64,000 bases of DNA from Candidatus Saccharibacteria bacterium UBA4387 (GTDB lineage Bacteria > Patescibacteriota > Saccharimonadia > Saccharimonadales > Saccharimonadaceae), in the NCBI GenBank assembly GCA_002391075.1, contig DGRN01000014.1:1-64000 (forward strand), given 5' to 3'. Below the pieces are notes generated by a model. The model saw nothing but the letters and a program-made list of their open reading frames with translations, ran no database searches and had not been told where the DNA came from. Shown piece by piece: positions 25,724-35,055 of this stretch (within the stretch, counting starts at the first letter, position 1; every line of letters begins with the position of its first letter). A program made the translations under genes and the position numbers.

Positions 25724-26380
25724 CTACTCAGCGCTCTCAGCAGTAGCTTCTTCGGCGGCACGGTTTTCTTCGGCAGCCTTGTCTGCTTCTGCCTTCGCAT
25801 CACGCTCCGCCGCTTCCTCGGCCGGATCGTAAACGTTAGCGATTACCGTCTCTGGATCGAGCTCCTTATCTGCCAACTCAACACCCTTCGGCAACTTAAG
25901 ATCTGCAATCGTAATGCTATCTTCAGCACTCTTTAGACCAGCCGCATCGATCTCGATCGCATCTGGCAAATCAGCTGGTTTAGCCTTAATTTCGATCTCT
26001 TCCAAAACGTGCGACAAAACCAAGTGCGCCTTGCTAGCGTCAGAAGATTCAAAGTTTACAATCACAATCGGCGCTGTCGCCTCGACAATCGAGTTCGCTT
26101 TGACGGCCTGAAATTCGATGTTGCGAATCGTGTGCTTTACTGGATCCAAATCGACAGTCTTCACGAGTGCCAATTTCTTCTTTCCATCAACCACCAAATC
26201 AATCGTCGAATGGTAGCCGACTGTGCGCAGAGCCTTGTCGGTCTCCACATATTCAGATTGCGCCAAAATTGGCTCGCCGTCGCCAAAAATCACCGACGGA
26301 ATCAGACCCTGCTCGCGCAGAGCTTTAACTTTTTTACCAGAGAGCTCGCGCTTTGCGAGCGTCAAACTTGCTTCGCTCAT
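25724..26380 (-). CDS. rplY: Ribosomal protein bL25, long CTC form
   Basis: A 218-residue bL25/CTC protein that binds 5S rRNA. The N-terminal L25 domain (SLTLAKRELSGKKVKALREQ, IPSVIFGDG) is followed by the TL5-type beta-barrel domain (about 95-180). A very acidic Ala/Glu tail of about 35 residues ends the protein. The start has a strong AAGGAG ribosome site and a minus-strand promoter, TTGCGA (26431-26436), a 17-base spacer and TAGAAT (26408-26413). It is monocistronic. Confidence 0.92.
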   Translation of the reverse strand: MSEASLTLAKRELSGKKVKALREQGLIPSVIFGDGEPILAQSEYVETDKALRTVGYHSTIDLVVDGKKKLALVKTVDLDPVKHTIRNIEFQAVKANSIVEATAPIVIVNFESSDASKAHLVLSHVLEEIEIKAKPADLPDAIEIDAAGLKSAEDSITIADLKLPKGVELADKELDPETVIANVYDPAEEAAERDAKAEADKAAEENRAAEEATAESAE

Positions 26381-26407
26381 TGTATTACACTCCTTTTTCT
26401 TTTACCT

Positions 26408-26436
26408 ATTCTAAGATAAGACTTCGTAAATCGCAA
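26408..26436 (-). promoter_or_regulatory. Promoter of the bL25 gene
   Basis: On the minus strand TTGCGA (26431-26436), a 17-base spacer and TAGAAT (26408-26413). Confidence 0.65.
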
Positions 26437-26544
26437 GCGACAAACAACAATCCGCCATCCATCTACAGTTATCTCTTAGGTTATGTTATGCTATACGCAA
26501 CGAAGCCCCGGCTTGGTACTTTTATTTTTCGAGGAGGTGTTTCT

Positions 26545-27606
26545 ATGGGCTGGATGCCCGAAAAAGCGCGCGAAATGTTCGATAAGCTAATAGACTTTGC
26601 GCTCCAACTCGGGCGCGATCCTAGCTTTGAAGAAGTAGCGCAAAACCCAGCACTGCCACATCCAAACGATTTCGCCTTTTACTTCGGCTCCTATACGGAG
26701 GCCTTAAAACAGGCGCACCGCATCGCTTTTATCTACAAAAAACGAGAGCCCCCATTGCCGCCAGGCAAAATTTTTTCAGAGGAGGAAGAAAAAGATATGA
26801 GCAGAAGATCGATCACGAACGAGGAATACGTCGTTGCCGTCTTTCGTCTCCAGAAAGAACTTGGCCATTTCCCAGCCGTTTCCGAGGTCAGGCAAGACAA
26901 GCGCAGCCCGAGCGTCGCGAGCTACGAAAAACACTTTGGCGCCGACTGGAACGGCGTAAAAGCCGCGATCATTCGCACGGCGAAAAACTTAGGAATCACC
27001 GAAGACAACTTTGAATCCGTCGAGCTTCCGAAGAAAGAAGCTAAGCCAGCCAAACCGGCCCCGCAGTCAGAAACGCCGCAGCCAGAAGCACCACAGCCCA
27101 AAGCCCCGCAATCAGAAACACCACAGCCAGAAGCACCACAGCCAGAAGCCCCACCGCCAGAAACGCCGCAACCCGAAGCAATCGAGCTAATCTCAGCCGA
27201 TTTGGCAAAACCAAGCATTCTCGCCGAACTCGCCTCGGAACCGCCAACGCTCAGCGAGGCGGAGCCGGAAGGGAATAAGCTAATTTCGCTTTTGCCGCAG
27301 ACCCGCATCTCGTCGCCCAAAGTCGAAGGCTATGCGACGGTTTTTGCGACGAGAGGCTTAATTCCACTCCAAAAGACCATCGTCGGCATACCTGTCACAA
27401 AGAGCCACAACGGCCTAAATCTGGTTCTGAATGGTCGCACGATTCCGTTTCCCGAGCCTAGCGAAAACATTTTCTATATCGTAGAGCGTAAAATCGCCTC
27501 GATTGCGCGGATGGCTGGCCGCGAAAGCTACGACCTGCTAATCCCCGAAAAATTCGACAGAAACAGCGAGAACGAAATGACAATTACCGAATTCTCGATT
27601 CTCTAA
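26545..27606 (+). CDS. HNH-repeat (homing-endonuclease-associated) protein with PQxEx repeat linker
   Basis: A 353-residue protein. Two copies of the helical repeat associated with homing endonucleases are visible: about 8-57, ending FAFYFGSYTEALKQAH, and about 92-145, ending YEKHFGADWNGVKAAI. Such repeats are thought to bind DNA; no HNH nuclease motif is present. A pentapeptide PQxEx linker follows (eight units), then a C-terminal domain of about 140 residues with no recognised family. The start at 26545 is fixed by AGGAGG (26532-26537). The open frame upstream to 26353 runs through the bL25 promoter. It may be a DNA-binding regulator; this is inference. Confidence 0.65.
   Translation: MGWMPEKAREMFDKLIDFALQLGRDPSFEEVAQNPALPHPNDFAFYFGSYTEALKQAHRIAFIYKKREPPLPPGKIFSEEEEKDMSRRSITNEEYVVAVFRLQKELGHFPAVSEVRQDKRSPSVASYEKHFGADWNGVKAAIIRTAKNLGITEDNFESVELPKKEAKPAKPAPQSETPQPEAPQPKAPQSETPQPEAPQPEAPPPETPQPEAIELISADLAKPSILAELASEPPTLSEAEPEGNKLISLLPQTRISSPKVEGYATVFATRGLIPLQKTIVGIPVTKSHNGLNLVLNGRTIPFPEPSENIFYIVERKIASIARMAGRESYDLLIPEKFDRNSENEMTITEFSIL
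27061..27180 (+). repeat. 15-bp tandem repeat encoding PQxEx, eight units
   Basis: Eight imperfect 15-base units (CCRCAGYCAGAARCR-like) encode PQSET, PQPEA, PQPKA, PQSET, PQPEA, PQPEA, PPPET and PQPEA. The array is in frame inside the HNH-repeat gene and can change length by slippage without breaking the frame. Confidence 0.85.
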
Positions 27607-27612
27607 AACGAA

Positions 27613-27640
27613 GCCCCCGCATTTTCCGCGGGGGCATTTT
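27613..27640 (+). terminator. Intrinsic terminator
   Basis: GCCCCCGC (27613-27620) pairs with GCGGGGGC (27628-27635), then ATTTT. Confidence 0.9.
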
Positions 27641-27651
27641 AGCGCCGCAAG

Positions 27652-27676
27652 AAAAAGCCCCGGTCAAAACCAGGGC
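27652..27676 (-). terminator. Intrinsic terminator for the minus-strand gene
   Basis: Read on the minus strand, GCCCTGG pairs with CCGGGGC (27657-27663/27670-27676, one G-U) and is followed by five T. Confidence 0.75.
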
Positions 27677-27685
27677 AATTCTAAA

Positions 27686-28621
27686 TTAAAGTTTCGCAAT
27701 ACTACAGCGCAAAGCATCCAGACGCTCTATCAGAGCATTGAAGTCACCATCCTCATGCTTGTCGCGGCAACGATTCTCAATCACCGCTATCAGCAAGTCG
27801 AGCGTCTTCAGGAGCGCCGTATCCGCCTGTCGCCACAGCAAATCTGACTTATTTTTCTTGGCGAACGCCTCAGCTGTATTGGCCAGACATTCAAAATCCG
27901 CAATCGGAGCCTGATAAAGACCGCTGTTATCCACAAAATGCAGCCTGGTATCCTCGCCGCGCAGGTCATTCATGCAACGATCGAAACAACGGCTATTGAT
28001 TATAGAAAGATACCGGATTCCGTCAAAACACTGCGAAAGTTCAGCCTCAATCGGCGAGAACAGACAACCGCCGCTCGGATGTGACTGCGCCGCAGCCATC
28101 TCGCGATGGAAAATCTCCAGTCGCGATGCATAGATGTCGTCGATCAGCTTCTCGAAACCAGACGTAGACAGCAAGCGACCACACAGAGCAATCTCCGCAC
28201 GCAAAAACTCGGAAACCGCCGTACTTCTGCCGCGCATTCGCATAGTCAGAAAATCGCGAATCTCCGCTATCTCTTCACTACGCAGAGTAGGGCCGTCAAC
28301 CACATAATCGCTCAGCAGACTCGTACGGAACTGAGTCATATGCTTATAGAGCTCGCGATCGCCCACCTGACTGCGGTAGTAACAGTCCGAATAGAAGCTC
28401 GACTGATGCCTATGCAAATATTCACAGAACAACCACATATAGTTGTCTGTCAATTTCTGCGGAAAAGCACGCTCCTCGAAAAACTCAATTTGCAACAGAA
28501 TTTCGCTCCAAATGTCGCGAATCGTTACCAAAAGAGCCGTCGAGGCATAGCCTTTCTCAAAAGCCTCTTTCACGTCTCGGCGCATTACTTGACGCCACTG
28601 CTCAATCATTTCCCGATTCAT
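27686..28621 (-). CDS. Hypothetical helical protein (311 aa)
   Basis: Not recognised. A soluble, mainly alpha-helical protein of 311 residues with several cysteines (FCEYLHRH, SDCYYRSQ, RCFDRCMNDL) and no signal peptide. GGAGGTG lies about six bases before ATG. Two minus-strand -10 boxes lie upstream: a full promoter at 28762-28790 giving a leader of about 130 bases, and a TATAAT near 28692. The leader includes a perfect seven-base stem (TATCGCA/TGCGATA). It is monocistronic with its own terminator. Confidence 0.65.
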   Translation of the reverse strand: MNREMIEQWRQVMRRDVKEAFEKGYASTALLVTIRDIWSEILLQIEFFEERAFPQKLTDNYMWLFCEYLHRHQSSFYSDCYYRSQVGDRELYKHMTQFRTSLLSDYVVDGPTLRSEEIAEIRDFLTMRMRGRSTAVSEFLRAEIALCGRLLSTSGFEKLIDDIYASRLEIFHREMAAAQSHPSGGCLFSPIEAELSQCFDGIRYLSIINSRCFDRCMNDLRGEDTRLHFVDNSGLYQAPIADFECLANTAEAFAKKNKSDLLWRQADTALLKTLDLLIAVIENRCRDKHEDGDFNALIERLDALRCSIAKL

Positions 28622-28761
28622 AAAAACACCTCCATGTTCAAACGGGACACGTTAGATTATCGCAAAACTTTTAAGGTGCGATACTAATATTATAACATCT
28701 TCCGCAATAAATACAACCAGAATTACCGCCAGCGCGCTTGCTTCGCTAGCTCTATAACTAT

Positions 28762-28790
28762 ATTATATCATACCACATGCAAAAAGTCAA
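28762..28790 (-). promoter_or_regulatory. Sigma70-type promoter with long leader
   Basis: On the minus strand TTGACT (28785-28790), a 17-base spacer and TATAAT (28762-28767). Transcription towards 28621 gives about 130 leader bases; a second TATAAT near 28692 may act too. Confidence 0.75.
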
Positions 28791-28826
28791 GCATAAGCCG
28801 TCCGACGGTCATGCTATAATGAAAAT

Positions 28827-30269
28827 ATGGATAATTTTAAGCCAAACCGCGGGGGCTTTAAAAATCGTGCCGACGCCGCCAATGCGGCTCTAAAAAAAGG
28901 CACTCTTACTAATCTTTATGCGCAAAGCGAGATAGCAAAAGAGGAAAAAGCAAAGAATATCTCCGATGACGAGCTAATTGCAACTACGCCAAAAGTTGAG
29001 GCCGAGCCAGTCAAGCAGACTAAACCGGACGGAAGCGCCGAATCGAACGACCTTTTGGACACTATCGACCTTGACAGTGACATAGAAAATTTCATCGAAA
29101 AAACCGATGCGCCAAGCGAAACTGAAGCGCCGCTCAAAAAATCAGAACTCAAAAAACGCGCCAAAGAAGACCGCAAAAAACTCAAAAAAGCCGCCCAGGC
29201 CCAAAAACGCAAAAAAGCGCTGCCAATAATCATCTGCATTTTGGTTTTGGCTGGAATTTGCGCCGGCGCAGCCTTTTACTTGCGGCCAAAATATAGCGAA
29301 GACAAAAATAACGAAACACCCGAAGATCAAATCGCTGAAGCTGACAAAATCTACTATTCGGCGCTCACTGGTCGCGAGGTGGCCGACGAAACGCAAGTAC
29401 ACGCCGCCACAACCTGTGTCATGATCGAGAACAGCACCAGCGCCCGCCCGCAATCTGGCCTCAATCAAGCCGGTGTCGTCTATGAAACTATCGCCGAAGG
29501 CGGCATCACGCGCTTTATGGCTGTATTCCAAGATACTAAACCAGATTACATCGGCCCAGTTCGCAGCGCCCGCATCGCATTCGTCGAACTCGGCAAGCCG
29601 TATCACTGCACCTTTACGCACGCAGGCGGTTCCGGCAACGCCCTCGACCAATTGCGCGGCAATTTCGGATATCGCAACCTCGACGATGACGGTTCCGGCA
29701 AAACCCTATTCCGCATCAGAGGACGCGCCGCACCGCATAATCTCTACACAAATTTTGCAAACATTGACGCCTGGAACTTCTCCAAAGGCTTCTCTAGTTC
29801 TGAATACACCGGCTTCACACGCATTAACCCAGACGTAGCCGTAGAGAATGCCGGTGCAAAAGCCAGCACAATTCGCATTGTCATGTCCGGACCGCTTTAC
29901 AACCCAATCTACCGCTACGACGCCAACAATAACGTCTACTTGCGCGAACACGAGCGTGGCGGCCCCCATAACAGCCGCAACCTCGACGGCAGCGAAGTCC
30001 AAAACTCGCCAAGCGTCGTAATTGCCGCCAAAACCACTACCGTTCCACGCGGCGGCCCAGACGGCTACGCCGACTATGTAACCACCGGCGAAAACGATGC
30101 GCATATTTTCCAAAACGGCACCGTAACCATCGGAAAATGGAAACGCGCCAACGCCGACGAGGAATTGAAATTTTATGACGCCTCTGGCAACGAAATCGCA
30201 CTTAATCGCGGCCAAGTCTGGATCAGCTTCTATCCGAGCAACGGCGGCAACGTAACATGGGAGGAATAA
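28827..30269 (+). CDS. DUF3048 domain protein, membrane-anchored (YerB-like)
   Basis: A 480-residue protein with a cytoplasmic, charged N-terminal part (1-130, ending in a Lys-rich stretch), one membrane segment (about 131-151), then the extracytoplasmic DUF3048 domain. Motifs are VMIENSTSARPQSGLNQAGVV, FQDTKPDYIGPVRSAR and FTHAGGSGNALDQL. The Bacillus relative YerB is a lipoprotein; here a membrane helix replaces the lipid anchor. Leaderless: TATAAT 28815-28820, six bases before ATG. Its stop overlaps the next start (TAATG), so the following acidic protein is coexpressed. Biochemical role unknown. Confidence 0.88.
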   Translation: MDNFKPNRGGFKNRADAANAALKKGTLTNLYAQSEIAKEEKAKNISDDELIATTPKVEAEPVKQTKPDGSAESNDLLDTIDLDSDIENFIEKTDAPSETEAPLKKSELKKRAKEDRKKLKKAAQAQKRKKALPIIICILVLAGICAGAAFYLRPKYSEDKNNETPEDQIAEADKIYYSALTGREVADETQVHAATTCVMIENSTSARPQSGLNQAGVVYETIAEGGITRFMAVFQDTKPDYIGPVRSARIAFVELGKPYHCTFTHAGGSGNALDQLRGNFGYRNLDDDGSGKTLFRIRGRAAPHNLYTNFANIDAWNFSKGFSSSEYTGFTRINPDVAVENAGAKASTIRIVMSGPLYNPIYRYDANNNVYLREHERGGPHNSRNLDGSEVQNSPSVVIAAKTTTVPRGGPDGYADYVTTGENDAHIFQNGTVTIGKWKRANADEELKFYDASGNEIALNRGQVWISFYPSNGGNVTWEE

Positions 30270-31669
30270 TGAATACCGACGACAATATCCAACAATTCGA
30301 AAGCTATGAGAGCATGCCGCAACAGGCATCCGGCGAAGTCAGCGCAGAACAAGCGCAAATCGCACAAGAATGGACTGACGCCATGCAAGAAATCAACGAC
30401 AACGACCCAAGCTCGCCGCAAAATATCCGCAACAACTGGGAAAATGCGTTCAACGATTATGGCGATTTTCAAGACGGTGCCGCTTTTGCCGGTTTTTCGC
30501 CGGAGCAGCCCGACTATCAGCCGCAAGAAACAAATCCAGATTATACCGAAATGCCTGGCCTAGACCTTGGCAACTCCACTGGCGCGCTCGCGGAATTCAT
30601 GTCCGACGACAACAGTACAAACGAGAACGAAACTCAAGCCTACGCCACTGCATTTGACGGCGACAACCCAATCGCCACAATGGCCGCGCAAAAAGCCGTC
30701 AGCGGTGCTAGCGGCATCTCGACCGAAAACGTCATTCAAAGCCTTGAGGGTAACGGTATTAGCAAAGGAGATATTTCCAACACAATCGACAGGCATTCTG
30801 TCGAGCATTTTGATGCTATGCAAGCCGCATATTCAGACAATGAGGGCGACGAACGCCAAGACCAACGCGACGCCACCGCAATTACGACTGCAATTACCGA
30901 ATTGAGCGTCCAAGCACAAGCCGAAGCCGGCCTGGCTGCAGCCGCCGTCGCCAATGAGTCCGCCGACGCAGATCTCCACAAGGCAAAAGTAAACGAAGCA
31001 GCCGAAAAGACTCAAAAACTTGCTGACGCCGCTAAATTCGCCAACAAGTTCGTAGACAATGCCGACCTGAACCGCCGATTCAATGAATCTATCACCGCCG
31101 CCACACAAGACGCAATCGAAGCTCAGCAAAGCGCCAACAGCCTAACCGCCGAAAACGCCACCGCTGTTGCCGAAGAGCTCGGCGTCGACGAAGCCGAACA
31201 GCAAGAATTAGCCTCAGAAGACACCAATGCAGCAGACGGCGGAGCTGCCGAAACTAGCACAGAGAATAACACAGCCGAAGAAGCCAGCGAGGCCGCCGTG
31301 CCAGAAATCGAAACCTCTGAAACTCTGACGCCAGCCCAGCTCAATCCTGAAATTTTAGGCGATGCTAGCTATGCTATTGATACAACAGAAGCAGAACCGT
31401 CACAGGCCGAAAATCTAAATCCAGACAACGCAACCGAGGCCGCTCCAACAGCGGAACAGATCGGCAAAAACACGCCAGACAACTCACCGCAAAGCGACAC
31501 CGCCATTGCCGAAGCCGCGCTTCGTTCCACGAATCCACTCAATGCTGAACTTAACCAGCTGAACACTGCAGGCAATATCAATCTCGAGCAATTCAACCAG
31601 CCGACACCGAGTGCTACGCCGAGCGCAGATACAATCCGCCGCTCAATCGACATCAAAACCGATTATTAA
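30269..31669 (+). CDS. Acidic, Ala/Glu/Asn-rich protein of unknown function
   Basis: A 467-residue protein with strongly acidic, low-complexity composition (Ala, Glu, Asn, Thr, Gln), no membrane segment and no signal peptide. The central part (about 125-290) looks helical and could form a coiled coil; the rest is probably disordered. The start at 30269 is chosen over 30257 because GGGAGGA sits five bases before it and the ATG overlaps the previous stop. An EWTDAM motif near residue 35 also occurs, as EWTEAM, in the GH-A-like protein at 4308. Cotranscribed with the DUF3048 protein. Confidence 0.7.
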   Translation: MNTDDNIQQFESYESMPQQASGEVSAEQAQIAQEWTDAMQEINDNDPSSPQNIRNNWENAFNDYGDFQDGAAFAGFSPEQPDYQPQETNPDYTEMPGLDLGNSTGALAEFMSDDNSTNENETQAYATAFDGDNPIATMAAQKAVSGASGISTENVIQSLEGNGISKGDISNTIDRHSVEHFDAMQAAYSDNEGDERQDQRDATAITTAITELSVQAQAEAGLAAAAVANESADADLHKAKVNEAAEKTQKLADAAKFANKFVDNADLNRRFNESITAATQDAIEAQQSANSLTAENATAVAEELGVDEAEQQELASEDTNAADGGAAETSTENNTAEEASEAAVPEIETSETLTPAQLNPEILGDASYAIDTTEAEPSQAENLNPDNATEAAPTAEQIGKNTPDNSPQSDTAIAEAALRSTNPLNAELNQLNTAGNINLEQFNQPTPSATPSADTIRRSIDIKTDY

Positions 31670-31707
31670 TCTGTTATAATCAGCTAAAACCAACTGCGAG
31701 GATATAA

Positions 31708-33348
31708 ATGCTTTTCAACGATAAAATTCTAGTCGGCAAAAACGAAAGCAGCGAGCTATTCATTTTGCCAAATATGGCCAATCGCCACGGCCTCATTACC
31801 GGCGCAAGCGGAACCGGCAAAACCATCACTCTAAAAGTAATCGCCGAAAGCTTCTCGCAAGCCGGCGTGCCGGTTTTTATGGCCGACGTGAAGGGTGACC
31901 TCGCCAGCACCGCACTTGAAGGAAATCTCGAAAAAATCCAATCCCGCGTCGATAAGCTTCAGCTCGACGGCTTCAAAACTAATTTCTTCCCAGTGCATTT
32001 CTGGGACCTTTACGGCAAGCACGGACACCCAATCCGCGCCAACATCGGCAAAGTCGGCCCAGAAATTCTCTCAATCATGCTCGGTCTGACCGAAGCACAG
32101 GAAGGCAACTTGACCATCGCCTTCGCCATCGCGAAAGACAAGCATCTGCCGCTCGTGGATCTGTCTGACCTCAAGGCGCTGCTCGCGCACGTTAGTGAAA
32201 ACCGCGCCGAGTATATCGGAACATATGGCAACATTACACCGCAAAGCATTGGCGTTATCCAGCGCAGCCTTCTCTCGCTCGAGAACCAAGGAGCCGGGCA
32301 CTTCTTTGGCGAACCAGAACTAGATATCACCGATTTCTTCGCCACAAATACTCAGGATGGCCGCGGCTTCATCAATATTCTTCACGCCGTCGAGCTTTTC
32401 CAAAACCCGGACCTCTATACGGCATTTTTGCTTTGGCTCTTAACACGTCTCTTTACCGAATCGCCGGAAGTTGGCGACCTCGACAAACCGCGCATGATTT
32501 TCTTCTTTGACGAAGCGCATCTACTATTCAACGACATGCCAGCCTATCGCCTAAAGCGCATCACGCAAGTCGTTAAGCTTATTCGCTCGCGCGGCATTGG
32601 TCTTTATTTTGTATCACAGGCGCCGACAGATATCCCAGACGAAGTTCTCGCTCAGCTCAGCAACCGCGTCCAACACGCCCTACGCGCCTATACGCCAGCC
32701 GAACAAAAGACCGTCAAAGCGGCCGCCGACGCATTTCGCACTAACCCTAAATTTAATACCGAGCAAGCCATCTCGGAGCTCGGTACCGGCGAAGCTCTGA
32801 TTTCTTTCTTGGACGAAAAGGGCGCACCGCGCATCGTCGAACGCGCCACCATTCTACCGCCGCAGAGCCAGATGGGAACGCTCGATGATTCAATTCGCAC
32901 CAAAATCCTTCAATATAGCAGCCTTAGCGGCAAATACGAGGAGGCCCAAAATCCAATCTCGGCGCAAGAAATACTAAACGGCACCACACAGCAAACCGCA
33001 CCACAAGCGCCAATTACGCCAGCCGAGCAGAGCAACGCCATCAATACGAACCTCGAACCAGCCCAACCAATGACCGAAACCGAGAAATTTATGGCGCAAA
33101 AACAAGAATTGGCCGCCCGCAAACAAGCGCTCGCCGAACAAAAACTCGCACTACAAGAGCAGAAACTCGCCAACCAAAAAGCGCGCGAAGAAGCCAAAGC
33201 CGCCGAACAACTCGCCAAGCAGAAAGCCAAATCACAAAGCAAAATCGAGAAGACCCTTACCACCGGCGTCCAACGCGGCGTCACCAATGCTATTTCGAAC
33301 GGCGTCAAAACCGCCATCACAAAAGGCATTAAAGGGTTGTTTAAGTAG
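31708..33348 (+). CDS. HerA-like ATPase (DUF853/YjgR family)
   Basis: A 546-residue FtsK/HerA-superfamily ATPase. Walker A GLITGASGTGKTITLK is at about residue 28, Walker B RMIFFFDEAHLLF at about 262, and the sensor region YFVSQAPTDIPDEVLAQL follows. Residues 1-430 match the DUF853 family. The C-terminal 110 residues are a Gln/Lys/Ala coiled coil ending in a basic tail. The family is thought to move DNA or act in DNA processing, but no biochemical role is established. TATAAT at 31674-31679 and GAGGA before ATG give a short leader. Confidence 0.85.
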   Translation: MLFNDKILVGKNESSELFILPNMANRHGLITGASGTGKTITLKVIAESFSQAGVPVFMADVKGDLASTALEGNLEKIQSRVDKLQLDGFKTNFFPVHFWDLYGKHGHPIRANIGKVGPEILSIMLGLTEAQEGNLTIAFAIAKDKHLPLVDLSDLKALLAHVSENRAEYIGTYGNITPQSIGVIQRSLLSLENQGAGHFFGEPELDITDFFATNTQDGRGFINILHAVELFQNPDLYTAFLLWLLTRLFTESPEVGDLDKPRMIFFFDEAHLLFNDMPAYRLKRITQVVKLIRSRGIGLYFVSQAPTDIPDEVLAQLSNRVQHALRAYTPAEQKTVKAAADAFRTNPKFNTEQAISELGTGEALISFLDEKGAPRIVERATILPPQSQMGTLDDSIRTKILQYSSLSGKYEEAQNPISAQEILNGTTQQTAPQAPITPAEQSNAINTNLEPAQPMTETEKFMAQKQELAARKQALAEQKLALQEQKLANQKAREEAKAAEQLAKQKAKSQSKIEKTLTTGVQRGVTNAISNGVKTAITKGIKGLFK

Positions 33349-33392
33349 AGCTGCAACCATAACTGAAAAAGAGAGGAGCCATCATTGCCGCT

Positions 33393-34562
33393 ATGAATAA
33401 ACATAAAACACCACTCGAAATCAGCAAAAAGGCCTATGCCGCAATTCTAAAAACTTACGAACTCGAACACCAATTAAGCCTAGTATCTTCTAAAATTGAA
33501 GAGAAGTCCAAGCGAACTATAGATTCGATTCAGCAGCTCTCTGGTCTCATACAACAATTAATTGACCGTCAGGAGCAAACACAACAAGATATTCGGATCC
33601 TGAATGAGCAAACACGGCAAGATATTCAGAACTTAAAGGAACAAAACCAGGCCCTACAAGACGACAATCGTTATCTCGCAAAAATGAATCAGCTGTATTT
33701 TGAAGCACTTTTCTCGGACAGGCAAGAAGATACTGAAGCCATGAAGCGACGCTTCGTCGAAAACTTGAAACCGGCCACCGGGGATATGCGAACCTTACAG
33801 AAAGGGAATGCAAAGTTACTCAAAAAATTCGCCGAACTTTGCAAAAAACATAATTTTACCTACTGGCTCCAGAGCGGCACTTTGCTTGGCGCAATTCGCC
33901 ATAAGGGCTTCGTTCCATGGGACGACGACGTCGATGTTGCTATGTTTCGCGACGATATCAAGCGTCTCAAGATAATTCTCGAGAGCGACGAGACTTACAC
34001 AATTACCCTCATCTACGACTACTATTGCAAAAGCAGACAGATACGCTTCCGCACGAAAAATCCGCAAAATCCCTGTTTTCTAGACGTCTACATCTATGAT
34101 TATGGTGATGATAGCTCGGAAGAAGCCTGGGCTACGTGGCATGAACAAAAAGCCAAAGTCGTCGATTTCTTCGAGCAAAGCACCGACGAACACGTGCAGA
34201 TATGGCGAGAAAAAGGATATCTCTCAGAGAACAATCCATCTGCCCAGTATATCGAACAGATGCTACAATCTTTAGTGCCAGAGCCGCCCGAGCCCAAAAG
34301 CAAAAAGAGTAAGGCTGTAATTTGGGGACTCGATAATTTTTCTGTCAAATGGCGACGTCTTTTTGACTGGAACTTCATCTTTCCGACGACTAAACTTAAT
34401 TTTGAAGATAGCCAGTACGAAGCTCCCCACGAATATATGAAGTACGTAGAACGCCAATATGGCGATATCTACCAACTCCCGCTAGATATTGTCACGCATT
34501 TTCAACACGTAGATCAAAAGAACATAAATACAGACGCCATCAACGAATATCTGCAGCAGTAA
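33393..34562 (+). CDS. LicD-family protein with N-terminal coiled coil
   Basis: A 389-residue protein. Residues 1-120 form a coiled coil with Gln-rich repeats (QEQTQQDIRILNEQTRQDI). Residues 140-385 carry the LicD fold: GTLLGAIRHKGFVPWDDDVDV, with the metal-binding Asp cluster. LicD enzymes transfer phosphorylcholine or other phospho-ligands to surface polysaccharides or teichoic acids. The ribosome site GAGGAG (33373-33378) is 14 bases from ATG but only five from an in-frame ATT at 33384, so initiation at ATT is possible. VanZ follows within 25 bases. Confidence 0.85.
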   Translation: MNKHKTPLEISKKAYAAILKTYELEHQLSLVSSKIEEKSKRTIDSIQQLSGLIQQLIDRQEQTQQDIRILNEQTRQDIQNLKEQNQALQDDNRYLAKMNQLYFEALFSDRQEDTEAMKRRFVENLKPATGDMRTLQKGNAKLLKKFAELCKKHNFTYWLQSGTLLGAIRHKGFVPWDDDVDVAMFRDDIKRLKIILESDETYTITLIYDYYCKSRQIRFRTKNPQNPCFLDVYIYDYGDDSSEEAWATWHEQKAKVVDFFEQSTDEHVQIWREKGYLSENNPSAQYIEQMLQSLVPEPPEPKSKKSKAVIWGLDNFSVKWRRLFDWNFIFPTTKLNFEDSQYEAPHEYMKYVERQYGDIYQLPLDIVTHFQHVDQKNINTDAINEYLQQ

Positions 34563-34587
34563 ACCGTCTTTGTGATATAATCACCTC

Positions 34588-35043
34588 ATGAAAGGTCTAA
34601 AATATCACTGGCGCATCGTTTTTCCTATCGCAATCGCGCTGCTTATCTGGTTCTTTTCTTCCCGCACAGGCGAACAATCCGACAACCAATCGCTCGGCAT
34701 CGCCGCATTTTTGCATCTCTCGAATGTCGCCACGCGCAAAATCGCCCACGTCGTCGCTTTCGGCGCTCTCGGCTATGCGATTTCTAGCTATCAAAAAGGC
34801 CGCTCGCCAGAGAATTACCTACGCATCTCAAATATGATTGCTGCGTTCATTATCAGCGCCGCATACGGGGCTATCGACGAGTTTCATCAACTCACCGTAC
34901 CTGGCCGCTCAGCGCAATTTTCCGACATTTTCATTGACGCATACGGCGCCATCATTGGTATTTTAATCTACATCGCTATCTTCACCTTCGTGCGTCGTTG
35001 GCGTAATAAAGCTGTCGCGCGCCAGCTATCTCGCAGCTACTAA
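34588..35043 (+). CDS. VanZ family membrane protein
   Basis: A 151-residue protein with about four membrane segments and the VanZ signature: RKIAHVVAFGALGYA and AIDEFHQLTVPGRSAQFSD. VanZ proteins occur in cell-envelope settings (teicoplanin resistance in enterococci), with unknown biochemical action. Leaderless: TATAAT at 34576-34581, six bases before ATG. It lies after the LicD gene, which supports an envelope role. Confidence 0.88.
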   Translation: MKGLKYHWRIVFPIAIALLIWFFSSRTGEQSDNQSLGIAAFLHLSNVATRKIAHVVAFGALGYAISSYQKGRSPENYLRISNMIAAFIISAAYGAIDEFHQLTVPGRSAQFSDIFIDAYGAIIGILIYIAIFTFVRRWRNKAVARQLSRSY

Positions 35044-35055
35044 TTTTCATTCCGC

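Noticed and set aside
27061..27180. Tandem repeats considered as a CRISPR array
   Set aside because: The 15-base units are contiguous without spacers, in frame, and encode a PQxEx linker. No CRISPR array or cas gene was seen in the window.
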